From positions 186,001 through 250,000 of the forward strand of contig JAZDSV010000014.1 in the NCBI GenBank assembly GCA_036784855.1: a stretch of 64,000 bases of DNA, written 5' to 3'. This document shows positions 11,088-23,254 of this stretch, piece by piece. The notes below the pieces were generated by a model that made no database searches, was not told the origin of the DNA, and saw nothing but the letters and a program-made list of their open reading frames with translations. The translations under genes were made by a program, and so were the position numbers. Numbering within the stretch: position 1 is the first letter of the stretch; each line of letters begins with the position of its first letter. The DNA is from Aphelidium insulamus (taxonomy: Eukaryota; Aphelidiomycota; Aphelidea; Aphelidiaceae).

Positions 11088-12137
11088 ATGGCTCTCTCGG
11101 AGGACATGGACGAGATGTTTGCACGGCTAGAAGAGTTGGCAGAGCGTCAACGTCGCATCGCCACTGATCACTTTTGCGTGGACGAGCCGCCGCTACACAC
11201 GGAGCAAATGTACGTAACGGACCTCCGGCACTGCACGTTACTCGCACATATCTTACGTAAGCATGGCAGGATACTTGATGAGCTGGACGAGAATCAGCAA
11301 CCACAGCAGCCGGGTGCGGAAGATAGCCGCGCCCAATTCGCACGAAACGCCGAGATGTTCTCCAAGAAGGAGCAAGAGATGTCGGCCGTCCTCAGCAAGG
11401 TACTACTTTGTGTACTTAATATATATATATATATATGTATATAATATATAATATATAATTTATATTTTATTATATATAATATATATTGTACTTATGCGTC
11501 TGTAGTTGGAACATATAATATAATATATAATTTATATATAATATATATATATTGTACTTATGCGTCTGTAGTTGGAGCAGCTTGGAGAAGCAATGCAAGT
11601 TGCTGACACCTCGTATGATTATGATGGAATTATGTTATAATCGCCGTGTACAGCTCTGCGTTTGTGGACGAGAAGAGGCAACGACAACCCGAAGCCGGCG
11701 CCGCGGACCCGACCAGTCCGCCAGCTGCAACAAGCGCTTTGCCCACTTTGCACGCAAAACAAGTTGGCAGTACTGATTTGGCACACTTGAGACGTAGACT
11801 TCCCTCATATCAAGCTGGCGGCGCTGCATCAGCGATGTCACCGCCGCTGGCATCGGAGGATTTGGGACAGTACCCTGGTGGTTCAACGTCCGCGAGTCCG
11901 GCGCACTCCATCAAACCGTTGCGCAATGCCAGCTCTGAAGAGTCGCTGAACTCGCAGCATGCGTACGAAACTGCTGTGGACAAAGGTGGAGAGCATAGCG
12001 AGGCGGAGCTCAAGGGCCAGACTTCTCGTGGCACACCCCGCCATATCAGAACAAGAAGCAAGAGCGTACAGCACTTTGCTGCTATGGCGCCGGGCCTCTC
12101 GTCTGCTGCTACATATGATAATAACGCGGACTCATAG
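11088..12137 (+). CDS. Coiled-coil protein of unknown function
   Basis: Exons 11088..11399, 11572..11612 and 11654..12137 give 278 aa. The N-terminal part (residues about 1-115) is rich in charged heptads typical of a coiled coil (MFARLEELAERQRR). The rest is Ser/Ala/Pro-rich and probably disordered, with an LRRRLPSYQ patch near residue 150. The first intron (172 nt) is AT-rich and contains a duplicated 3' splice-site region. The second is 41 nt, phase 2. I do not recognise the family. Confidence 0.65.
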
Positions 12138-12323
12138 TCATATTTAACCTGTCCGCTTTGTCTATTCAATCGGATCACTGTCCAATGTGTCTACGGCATT
12201 CACTGCCCACTTGAGGCAGACGGCGGACAGACTGCACAACAATAATGGTTTCCACATTATCCACAGATTATTCGAGGACGTCGATTTTCCAGTACGCCTA
12301 CGGGGTTCCTCTAGCTCCTGTCG

Positions 12324-13390
12324 TTACAGTTTTACCCAGTCCGTTTTTTTGAAGAAACTGTGCGACTCGATTCTATTTGCAAATTCAAGTCTTCTCTGAA
12401 CGTCTCTGTTGAATACGCCTTCAAGAATATCCTGTGTAGCTGCGGTAAGACCGCGGGGAATGTTTCTTCGCCGGTTTGTCAGTATGGCATTAAAAATGGC
12501 ATTATCTGTACTGTCATAGTCGGAGAAGGGCGGGAAGCCAGCAATCATGTAATGCAGGGTCACGACAAATGACCACCAGTCCACTGATCGTCCATAATCT
12601 TTGTTTTCCAAGATTTCAGGAGCCATGTAGTCGGGCGTTCCTTCATGTTGATCTGGCGTGGTTTTGACAACTCCGTCTTCGCCGTCGATTCTTTTTGCGA
12701 ATCCGAAATCTGACAGCAATGCGTAACCGTTTGCGCAGAATGTTATTTAGCTTGACGTCGCAATGAAGAAAACCATGATTATGCATATGGTTCAGAGCCA
12801 TTATTATCTGAGCAGCATAAAAGACAATTTGCTCCATATCAAAAGGTCCTTCCCATGTCAATGAATCCCACAATGTGCCACGATATTTGAAGTCCATGAT
12901 CAATACGCATATATCGGCTCGATTGATTGCCATTCGTGCGCAGCACACGTTCGGATGCGAAGGCAGATTCATGAGCACATTAATCTCCGCATTGATACAG
13001 CGATACGCATCCTTTGCTTCCTCTTCGCTGAGGCCAGACTTAATATCGTTTTCAGAGCATACATAGACTCTCTATGGCCATACAAACCTACTGATCCTTG
13101 ACCACCATCTGCAATATGGCCAACGCGGGTGTATTCTTCGAGATCTGGACTTATATAATCGTTCGTTCCTGTTTTTCCAGCGGCGGATGAAAATAAATGT
13201 ACTGGCCTGCTATAACTTCCGAAATAGATATCATCCGCAGCGGGAGAAAGTTGCAAGGTCTTTCTCGGGACTAGGTAATGAGAAACATGTATTATAGTTC
13301 ACTGTAACATATACCTTTTCTTAAACGAAATGGAGCGGAAAAGGTTAAAGCAATAAGCATAGGTATCAAAGTAATCCATTGAGCTCGCAT
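12324..13390 (-). CDS. Secreted AGC-like kinase with HCD motif, two frameshifts (SK6)
   Basis: Exon 1 13390..13315 encodes signal peptide MRAQWITLIPMLIALTFSAP; a 44-nt phase-1 intron is followed by 13270..12324. Kinase pieces run in three frames. The first holds a degenerate glycine loop (ADGGQGSV) and YALKTI; the second LSEEEAKDAYR through VLIMDFKY to HCDVKLNNIL; the third LLSDFGFAKR, GTPDYMAPEI and FFKKTDWVKL. Breaks lie near 13046-13053 and 12727-12733, both beside A runs. The HRD arginine is Cys. This is the most eroded full-length member: either a pseudogene or a divergent kinase with two sequence errors. Confidence 0.65.
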
Positions 13391-13471
13391 CGGTCAAATT
13401 TTTTTTGGCAAAAATGAGTAGAAAGCTTGTTTCATGCTCGGATTCCGAGCTACAGCAGATCGTTGGCTCCG

Positions 13472-13476
13472 ATTGG
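13472..13476. promoter_or_regulatory. CCAAT/ATTGG box upstream of SK6
   Basis: ATTGG on the plus strand, 82 bp before the minus-strand SK6 ATG. Confidence 0.3.
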
Positions 13477-13638
13477 ACAAGAGTTCGCGCATCGCCTTTA
13501 GAATGCGCAATTTACGTCAAGCAGTGGTATAATGATTTTATTGCTGCTCATCTGATCATCGATATGCCGGGAAGAACTCTGACATCTCTTCGTTGCTTAG
13601 TTGACATGGTCCCAAATGTGCTTGATAGATCTGGCTTT

Positions 13639-14649
13639 CTAAATCTTCCCAGTTGTGTCTGTGAAGAAAGGATGCTCTTCAATGTGATTGGCGAATTCAT
13701 CCCTAATTTGTGGGTCTTGACACAGTAATCCGTCCAGAAATGAGGTTAGTTGTTCAGGACTACTTTTGGGATAATCTTTTCGCTTTCCCTCCAACACATT
13801 GAGCAGCACCTGGCTTACCCCCGTACATTGATTTGTTATAAACGGGTGATATCTCAAGCGCATGAGGTGCGCAGTGACCCCGAGTGACCACCAATCCACT
13901 GGGTATCCATATTTGTTGTGTTTCAAGACTTCTGGTGCGGAATATATTGGTGTCCCGTGATATACCGTGGGATCGATCAGTTCGATTTGCGACGAATGGC
14001 CGAAATCACCAACTGTTATCAAACCTCGCTGATCAAGAAATATGTTTTCAGGTTTAATATCTCGATGCACAAATCCATGTTTGTGAATGTGCCGAACGGC
14101 TAGCACAAGTTGACCCACATACCGTACACAAGTTTCGCTGTCGAATTCCCGTCCTCGTTGTTCTAAAAGCTGCGCTAGATTTCCGCCACTTTTAAAGTCC
14201 ATAATGAATACGCACATATCAGTTCGGTCAAACGCAACATGTGCACAGCACAAGCTAGGGTGGGATGGGATCTTTGAGAGTACATTCAGTTCCGCCTTGA
14301 TCGATTCCAAACCTCTTCCTTTTTTCAATATCATTTTCAACGCGTACATTTGTGTTCGAACTCTGCAGACGTAAACTTTTCCTTCAGCGCCTTCTCCAAT
14401 TAATTTTCCACGTTCGTAATTCTCTTGTTGTAAACAAGCTGCCATTCTGTCCGATTTGAAGTATGTTGCGAGAGGGGGGCTGTCTGACTCGCAGGACTGC
14501 TCCTCTCGCACTTTGTGGTGCTCGCGCAAAACTTTAAGCAATCGGTTCAGACCTGCGATAAACACATCGCCAGGACTTTGGAGCCGGAGCGGAGCGGAAT
14601 GGCTCGCGCTAATCAATGTGACCAACGAAAGTATCCAGAGAGTTTTCAT
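13639..14649 (-). CDS. Secreted AGC-like Ser/Thr kinase (SK7)
   Basis: Intronless, 336 aa from the internal ATG at 14649, chosen because it exposes signal peptide MKTLWILSLVTLISASHSAP; the open frame extends 27 codons further upstream across the CCAAT box. The kinase domain has GEGAEGKV glycine loop, ALKMI lysine, HRDIKPENIFL, GDFGHSS, GTPIYSAPEV and VDWWSLGV. All catalytic residues are present. It ends soon after HPFF, so the AGC tail is shorter than in SK4 and SK5. Confidence 0.85.
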   Translation of the reverse strand: MKTLWILSLVTLISASHSAPLRLQSPGDVFIAGLNRLLKVLREHHKVREEQSCESDSPPLATYFKSDRMAACLQQENYERGKLIGEGAEGKVYVCRVRTQMYALKMILKKGRGLESIKAELNVLSKIPSHPSLCCAHVAFDRTDMCVFIMDFKSGGNLAQLLEQRGREFDSETCVRYVGQLVLAVRHIHKHGFVHRDIKPENIFLDQRGLITVGDFGHSSQIELIDPTVYHGTPIYSAPEVLKHNKYGYPVDWWSLGVTAHLMRLRYHPFITNQCTGVSQVLLNVLEGKRKDYPKSSPEQLTSFLDGLLCQDPQIRDEFANHIEEHPFFTDTTGKI

Positions 14650-14712
14650 CTTTTGGAGTGTGAGTGCAGCCGACTGATGAAGCGATCGCTGCATCCGAGA
14701 TTCGCAGAGCAT

Positions 14713-14717
14713 CCAAT
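14713..14717. promoter_or_regulatory. CCAAT box upstream of SK7
   Basis: CCAATCA on the plus strand (TGATTGG in the gene's sense), about 65 bp before the ATG at 14649. Confidence 0.4.
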
Positions 14718-14832
14718 CAGAAGCATGCATGGCTAGGGCGGTTTTTACCTCACTCTCCTCTCTACTAAGATCTCTACTAAGATAACAGAGTAACTACAAC
14801 AATAAATGACAAGTGTTTATAGGTTTTTTTGG

Positions 14833-15151
14833 CTAGGGAGACGGCTTCCACGGAGCATCGACTTCTTGACGCAGCAACCCCATTTTCCCAATCGTAACAA
14901 AAATGATCTTTAATGGAATCGACAAATGCAAGTCGGTAGCAATATTTGGTTCCAATAAACCTTCAACAAGCTTTCTTATAGGTTTTGGCAGTTTCTCGAT
15001 ATCTTTTTTCTCGTCATAGTTCATTGCTCCATCTAGTCCGTGATTGAATGGAAAATCCCTGAGCGCTATTGCATGTTGTTATCAGTCCGACAGGTACTGC
15101 AGTTGCACCAGGTGCTAGAAGGCATGGCATCATCAACAGCGAAAATCTCAT
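14833..15151 (-). pseudogene. Internally deleted secreted-kinase relic (SK8)
   Basis: Starts with signal peptide MRFSLLMMPCLLAPGATA, closely similar to the SK4 leader. After about 30 codons the sequence jumps, in another frame, to the C-terminal kinase lobe: RDFPF (compare RDYPF in SK2), PIRKLVEGLL and the tail VDAPWKPSP. The glycine loop, lysine, HRD, DFG and APE are all missing. A single internal deletion keeping both ends explains it. It still has a CCAAT box 55 bp upstream. Confidence 0.7.
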
Positions 15152-15205
15152 TACGCGTGCAGAAAAAAATGTTAAAGGAGATATGACCACGTGATCTATC
15201 GTTAA

Positions 15206-15210
15206 CCAAT
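15206..15210. promoter_or_regulatory. CCAAT box upstream of the SK8 relic
   Basis: CCAAT on the plus strand, 55 bp before the relic's ATG. Confidence 0.3.
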
Positions 15211-15232
15211 AGCGCAGACGATTGCAATGTCT

Positions 15233-18200
15233 CTATGCAAAAGATTTAAGAGCGACCGTTTGACGGCCAAGAAGCTGCAGCGCGTCCGACATCACTCTGT
15301 GGGAATCGCGCGACCGTGCGTTGAAGGGATACGATTTCACTGTGAAGAGCAGAAATTCGCGGACCGACGCATCCGTGCAACCTTTTCTGGCAACTACGAT
15401 ACAGTAATCACAGCATAGCGCCAGCGTTTCTTGCTCATCGTCGCCACAATCCGAGCATCGTGCAATCATTTCTCGACATATTGATTCCGCGGTGTTGAGG
15501 TCGCCATGGGCTAGCGCAGCGTCGATAATGAATCCCAAGCTTGAACAAAGCAGGTGTCTGCTTTCCTCCGTGCAGTCGGCATGATCTTGGACAGCTCGCA
15601 GAATTCCCGGAGAGTACAAGAGTCCGGCGCATAGAGAGAGAACTGCCATTTTCTTCTTGAACAAATTATTGGAGCGTTTGCAGATCAGTTCACGAATAAT
15701 CGCCAGTCTATCGTTCGATAGTCGGATTTGAATCGGTACCAGTATATCATCAACGTCGCGGTCGGAATTGTAGTGTTCGCAACATTCGGCACAACAACGA
15801 ATAAATTCCAATTCTCGGCGCACCTTGGCAACTGACTCCGCGGAGAGTTTACGCTGTGGAACCACCGTCAGGCACTCCAACGCCAGCTGCATGTTTGGGT
15901 CATCTAGCGATCCCGATTCGGCATTGTCAAGAAAACTGGTAGAGGCGTTGATAAAAAGGGCAACGATTTCGTCAGACGGTAGCGAAACCAATGGGGTGGC
16001 GTTCGACCCGGCACCAAATGCCAGCTCCGCAACAGTTGTGAATTCCCTCGTTTCACTAAGGGCATTCGAGATTATTTCGGCTTGTGTTTTTTTGGAATCT
16101 ATCAGCGGACAGCACAGTCGTCGAACACCCTCTGTAGTGACGAGAAGCTCCTGTACTGAAATTAATGAGTAACTGGTTTCAGTTCCGAACTGCATCCGCA
16201 AGCATCGGCGAAGAAAACGAGATTGTCCGTCTACATCACCGTCAAGCGCTCGGAGGGCTGCAGGTGAGGGTGCGTCCATAAATGTCGAAACCATCTCGGA
16301 GATTGTAAACAAATCTGAAAGCTGCTTGACGTGCTGGCTGCTAAACGATTTTGCGTTCATTGCATTGATTTTGCGAACGGTGTCGGCAATTATAGCTATC
16401 GAGCTGGTGTCCGGAGCAGAGGCTGTAAAGATTAACTCAAAGAGACAAACGTTGTTGGTTCACCTGTTAATATGCAGTCCATGATTGTGGACGCCAATGT
16501 ATTCAGCAATTCGGGCATTTCTTCCAGCGCAGTCAACAGCAAATAGGCGAAAGCTAACTGGTCAGCACTAAACGCCGCAAAAACTTCTTTCCACAATCCG
16601 GTATCCGCGATCAAAGTAGTGTCTGACTGCTTCCACTGCAAGGCTGGTATCACAAAATCTCTGAATTTGAAAGCAAAGTTTGATAAATCGCGACCGTTTC
16701 TCCGCCACTCCAAAACGTCCGACGTGCACAGCATTTCACCAGATCGGAAGCTGATTTGCTCATTAGGTCCGCCAGCGTCAAATCTATAAAGGCGCTGTTT
16801 GAATCGTACAAAATCGCTGCTAGCACCTTGAAGCCATGTTGTAGATCATGCAAGCCCGGCACATTGTTCCTAATCCCGATTTCAATCACCTGAGATGCGA
16901 TACTTGACTGCATGGATTTGCGATCGATAACTAGCGACCGGGCCAAGTACCACTCGGAAACTTTTGATGCCGCACATGGGTACTCCACTGTCGGTAATGC
17001 AGATGTAGTATCTTTGGACAGCGGAAGCTGACTGGTTATGCAATCAGTTTCAACCCAGTCTCGTACTCGCCAAGGTTTTTCAGTGTGTTCCATTTCCAAA
17101 TCACCTGCCGTGTTAGAAGGTAAAAGTGCTTCTAACTAACTAACTAACATTATTACCTGATATATGGACTGAACTAAGTAAATCTGCGTATTGATCCGGT
17201 TCAGCAACCTCGCTAATCTGATCTAGAATGTAAAATCGATGCCTTACAATTTGATCCGCGTGATGCAAGAACAGAAGGCGTAGTTGTTGAAACTGTCCAG
17301 TCCTAGCATAAATCACTGCTTGCTGCGGTAACTTGACGTCCCGAAATTTAGTGAAAGCCTGCTGAAAAATCGTGCGACCAGCATGTGATGCCACCTTGAA
17401 CTGAGCATCAGATTCCTCCGGAGACCATGTGCGCATTATTTCGCGACATGTCTGCAGCCGGTCCATGCACTGCAGAATTTGATATCGCATGTACGCCGTG
17501 CTGGCCTGTGACTCATCCAGCACTACATTCTTTAATCGTAGGTCCCAGTCGTCTGCGCTGCCACTCTGGCCGGCGAGCCGATCCAAAATATTGGTTAGAT
17601 TGAGACCGTACTCATATAGCAACTGCTGCGTTTCCTTATCGGCACACACTCGGTTCAAGCAAAAGTTGAGCTTCCACTTCCAGTCAGATATTTTGTCAAA
17701 ATATTCCGCCACAGTTTGGGCCGAAATCTCGGCCGCAGAGTCCAGCCACTGCGCTTTGAGAATATAATCGCTATCAAGTGAGTATCGCTCGGCAATTTCG
17801 GCAGCTTCATCATAGAGCCGACTTGAAATCTTGCTAAACATCAGGTCGAGTGGGCTTGTACGTTCAAATTCCCACAGCTGAAACCGTCGAAGCGGCACTG
17901 AGAATCCTTGACGTCGCTGCAGCGCCGAATCCTCGTCCTCAAAGTGCCACAGGAACGCATCTGTCAGCAGTGTGAAAGGCTTCATAAGGATGCTATTGAT
18001 AAAGAGCCGCTTGAGCAGTATCTGCTTCTGCTCTTTAGTGTGAGCCATCTTTGGTGCTGCAGAGTGCCATGATATTCCACCGTCAATCCGTTGCTTGCAG
18101 TCCACCTCGGCAATGGTACACGACAGTACCGTCAAGTGGTCCGCGCCTGAAGTCTTTGAAATGATGGCGGAGTCGGCAAATACTTCATTGGCATCCAAGT

Positions 18201-19629
18201 ACTCGCGACACGCCGGAGTGGTCAACTTGGCTATTGTCACGGCACCGTCGTCAAACAAGAGAACTGCGCTGGCTGGATCGTCGCGCCACCATGTGGCGAC
18301 AGAGAGTCGGCCTAACTGATCCTCCCTGCCGTCCAATATGGCATTGGACGGCCATGATTGCAGCAGCCGTTCGTCAGCCACAAAGGGTAAATCACCATGC
18401 TGGCGCTGCTGCTGTCCCGCCGACCAGAGCGCCATTCCTCCATCAGCCGTAACCGATAGGAGCTGAGATCCATCTTGGGACAGTGAAAGGCCGGTAATCA
18501 AATCACGGTGCCGCGATTTGCCCTCGCTGCGGCGAAACGACAACCATTGACGTATGCGCAGTGGCACGCGGTCCGCCAGTGAGTCGAGAAAACCTTTGGG
18601 ACATTCTGTCGCCTGCAGGCCGTTCAAACCCCTGTCCAAGCAATGATAATACGGAGGGTTCGGCGTGAGTTTCCACGTTGATATGCCAGACGCTTGAAAC
18701 GTGGAAATCGTGCCATCGCTGTTGGTGCACTGCATTAGCTTGCCCATACCACCCACCGCAAATGTGTGCGAGTGGCTGTCATACACGGCCGACGTAACCA
18801 TCAACATGTTGGGAAACTGAAAGGCGTGATCCATTTCAATTTCACAATCGCCGCTTGTGATGTCGGCCGATATTGGGGACTTGCATGAGATGAAGAAGCT
18901 GCGCAGAGAGCCGCTATATGATATGGACACAAGTTCGTAGTCTGGGGGACGGTCAGCTCCATCGGCATATCCTCGCCCCGCGGCTTTCGGGTCGGTGAAG
19001 AACAGAGCGGCAGACGGATCAAGTTCATCTTCGCCACACTCTTGCGCCTTCGGCACAGTGGCAATGCACTGACGGCTTCCGACGTTCACAATACTTATAG
19101 CACCGCTGCTGTGTGCGACGGCCAGCAATTTGGAGTCGAGCGACCAAGCTATGGAGCGCCACGACGGTGCAACATCGTCTCCAACGATAACGGCCGCATT
19201 CGGACGGTCCATGAGCAGGTCGTACTTGCCAGGCACTGCCGCTGTGTCAGCTGCATTCCCGCCGCCACCCGGTCCCTGCGTGCAGACCACCACACTGTCG
19301 TCCATCAGTAGTGCGACACACGAACCATCCGGCGCAGTCTGACACTGCCACGTCAGACGCTTAGTCCGACCAGCAAGCCCGCGGAGCAGTGACTCCAGAG
19401 AGCGCAACTCGGTGCCGAATCGCACTCCGTCGCCCCGAACACGGCGAGTGATGTGCGCGTGCACCAGCGCCGCGGCATCGGGAACGGCGCCGCCACCCGC
19501 GCCATTGACCATCAGTCCGCGCTGTGCCGATATCAAGTAGGAGCTGAGGAAATCCAGCTGGCGCTTGTCCGGCAGCCACTCGGCCACGAATTCCCGGCGG
19601 CACAGCATGCGCTCGCCGTCGTCCGACAT
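15233..19629 (-). CDS. NBAS: NBAS-like subunit of the NRZ/Dsl1 ER tethering complex
   Basis: Exons 19629..17157, 17104..16464, 16422..15233 with introns of 52 and 41 nt, both phase 1; about 1434 aa, shorter than human NBAS (about 2370). The N-terminal half is a WD40-like propeller (WSLDSKLLAVAHSSG). The middle holds the NBAS/Sec39 signature: AERYSLDSDYILKAQW, YQILQCMDRL and the FRDV...QAVIYARTGQFQQL block, continuing to IGIRNNVPGLHDL. Known NBAS links ZW10/RINT1 to ER SNAREs for Golgi-to-ER vesicle tethering. A one-base frame break at about 16733-16737 (GAAATG; one more A restores frame) is probably a sequence error. The start at MSDDGERML is preferred; an in-frame ATG lies 39 bp upstream. 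Confidence 0.8.
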
Positions 19630-20701
19630 TCTGTTCTGCCCTGTGAGACCTTTTATAAGTGGGTACATATATCATTGAAGATCGCCTCACCTTGCCTCTG
19701 AGCAGGCTTCACTTGAACTGGTTCTTACGCTGCGTGGCGATAATGCCTTAAATAATTACAGTGGCATAATGTTTAATACACCACAGGCCATCTATTAAAG
19801 GTTGAATTGGACAGCCACTTTGCTGTTGTCCCACTTGGCTGTCCTGAATATCCGTCCAGCTAACATGTAATTACTAGTCAACAAAAGATTCTATAATTTC
19901 ATATCACACACCGGAGTCGCCACGCCATTGTTGGTTAACCATACACTTCATTACTCAACTCGCGTCAGAACGTGCTCCGGCAACGTATACAGTTCGCGCG
20001 TGGCCAACTGCATTTATATCATTTTTGGGGTAACCGTTCCTTGCGGTACAAACGAAAGTATCCGGCAAGTAAAATTGTCGGGAAACCGTTCCTTGGGTAC
20101 AAACGAAAGTATCCGGCAAGTAAAATTGTCTAAATATTCCCGGTGACAAGAGTCGATGGCACTTGGCAGTTTCATCCACAACGCTGCTATACCGAAAATA
20201 CGGTGCGGGCGGCTTAAATTATATTGATGAATGAGTGATCACTTATCTTTCTGTTGGAGGAAGCGCGCTCCGGCAATTAACCGACCATCGAATTATGACG
20301 CAATAGTGCGCACTGCCCCCAGCCCACAATCAGTGACCTTAACCGATAACCTGGTTTTTTTTTGCAAGCACGAGCGCAATTCTCACTGCGCATTCACCTC
20401 ACACTAAAGCGCATATTATATGTGCATATGTGCATGCTGTTTACACATGCACACATGTATATACGCACTGGATATGATGATCACAAACCCAGCTCTTCGA
20501 TGTCACTCCCGGGCGTGTTGCACAGCAGCTGCCCGGTTCAACGCTTCAAATTGTGACCATGAGACTGAAAAAGTGCTGATCCCAGTACATTTTTGTAGAT
20601 AGCGTGCCTCTTGCTTGCTGTGTGTGCCTACATGTATGTCCAGTACCTACATACGCCATTATTATAGCTAGTATGAACATATATAAGGCTATGAAGCATA
20701 T
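19630..20701. other. Intergenic region between NBAS-like and tail-anchored genes
   Basis: About 1.07 kb. It contains a two-copy 52-bp tandem duplication (listed separately) and a TTTTATA run near 19650 just upstream of the NBAS-like gene. I see no convincing gene. Confidence 0.5.
20033..20136. repeat. 52-bp tandem duplication, two copies
   Basis: Units start at 20033 and 20085 with ACCGTTCCTTG and share ACGAAAGTATCCGGCAAG and the TAAAATTGTC end; a small indel follows the first CCTTG. Nearly identical, so recent. Confidence 0.8.
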
Positions 20702-21730
20702 TCATTTGGAGAGTGTCAGGGCAGCTGCCACGGCCATTGCCACCAGCAGCACCGACACTAAAACGAGTGACCAGCGCGGCATCCTCGGCTCGCCGTCGCC
20801 GTGTTTCCGCGATAGTGTGATAGAACTTCCGCTTGCAACTTCTTGTTGCTGTTGTTTTTCATGTGGCGACACTGCCGGCGATGCAGCAGTTAGCGGCGTG
20901 GTGGACAGTGTGCTGTCTGCGGTGCCGGCACTGCGCTGTCGATGCCGGGACTGCAGTATGGCCGCCGTCTCATCCGTTTCCGAGTCGTCGGGTGAGGTGG
21001 CGGTGCAGGCGGCCGGTTGTCGCGTTAAATGCTGGCTGGCTGCCGGGGTGCTGGAAGCCCCGGGTGCACTGCTTATCAGTAGTGGTTCGACGGGTGTCAC
21101 TGTGGCCACAGTTTGGGGTGCGGCGCGCTGCGACGCCGCCGCTTGCTGCTTGTGCCGCGCCATAAATTGTTCGCGCCGTAAGGATGCAGCGGTGGTTGTG
21201 CCGCCTGTTCCCGCAGACGCCGCAGACCTGGCCAGCTTGAATGTGCGCCCCAGTTCGGCCATGCGGTGCTGCAGCTGCTGTGAGCCGTACACCGCCTCCT
21301 TGAACGCCTTGGACAGTTGCATTTCGGCGCGCTTCCGGGCCACCAGCTCGGGCGCCACGCCCACGTCCATGGTGCGCGTCCGGTCCAGCTGGTTTGCGGC
21401 CCGCACGTCCAGCCCGAGCGCCTGGTCGATCTGCTGCGCCAGCTGTATCACGTCGACACTGGTGCGGGTGATGAGCTGCACCGTGTCGCGTGACAGTCGG
21501 TCCGCGCGCTGTCTGGTGGCGTGGCTGTCGGTGGGGGTGCCGTACACTGCCAGCAGTGCCTCCAGGGAGGCGTCCGTGCTGGCAATGAGTCGCAGCTGTT
21601 CCTGGCAGCGCGTGTGCAACGCGTCCCACTCGTCCGCGTGGAACGCTGCCGGCTGCTGATTCCCTGCCACGTCGGCGGGCGCCGTAGGGACCACGCTGGA
21701 TGTCTCTAGTGCCGTGTCGGGGTCCACCAT
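20702..21730 (-). CDS. Tail-anchored coiled-coil membrane protein
   Basis: 342 aa, intronless. The cytosolic part has a helical region at residues about 30-170 (ELVARKRAEMQLSKAFKEAV), then a long Ala/Thr/Ser/Gln-rich linker. The C terminus is a single hydrophobic helix (WSLVLVSVLLVAMAVAAAL) with only three residues after it, a tail anchor. The layout resembles a SNARE or SNARE-associated protein, but I see no clear SNARE motif. It is divergent from the nucleotide kinase gene, with 140 bp between start codons. Confidence 0.65.
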   Translation of the reverse strand: MVDPDTALETSSVVPTAPADVAGNQQPAAFHADEWDALHTRCQEQLRLIASTDASLEALLAVYGTPTDSHATRQRADRLSRDTVQLITRTSVDVIQLAQQIDQALGLDVRAANQLDRTRTMDVGVAPELVARKRAEMQLSKAFKEAVYGSQQLQHRMAELGRTFKLARSAASAGTGGTTTAASLRREQFMARHKQQAAASQRAAPQTVATVTPVEPLLISSAPGASSTPAASQHLTRQPAACTATSPDDSETDETAAILQSRHRQRSAGTADSTLSTTPLTAASPAVSPHEKQQQQEVASGSSITLSRKHGDGEPRMPRWSLVLVSVLLVAMAVAAALTLSK

Positions 21731-21870
21731 GTCGGGACTGCGCTATATACTCACACGCACGCACACGCACACCGATGCCAAGGTCTATGTACGTGGGCTG
21801 ACACTCCTTGGCACACCTTGGCACACACAGACACACACACACAAACACAGCCGGCGCCCCCACAACCACA

Positions 21871-23065
<1,195 letters not shown>

Positions 23066-23254
23066 CAAGTTCTTTGGAGTTAAGCAGCGGCTATAAGGTA
23101 ATAATATAAACTGCTTGCACAGCAAATATGACATATATACTGGATGCCTTTACTGCTCTGCCTTAATGTAATACTGCTCTGTCGACCTTTCTTTGCTCGT
23201 TTGGTCGCTATTTTGCCTTTCTTGCCCTTTGGTCGCTATCGAACGATTCACATT

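Noticed and set aside
19646-19654. TATA-like TTTTATA upstream of the NBAS-like gene
   Set aside because: It is only about 20 bp before the preferred ATG, too close for a typical TATA-to-start spacing, so it was not listed as a promoter.
20604-21659. 351-codon plus-strand frame
   Set aside because: Antisense to the tail-anchored protein gene; Cys/Ser-rich with no domain, a shadow of the opposite strand's codon bias.
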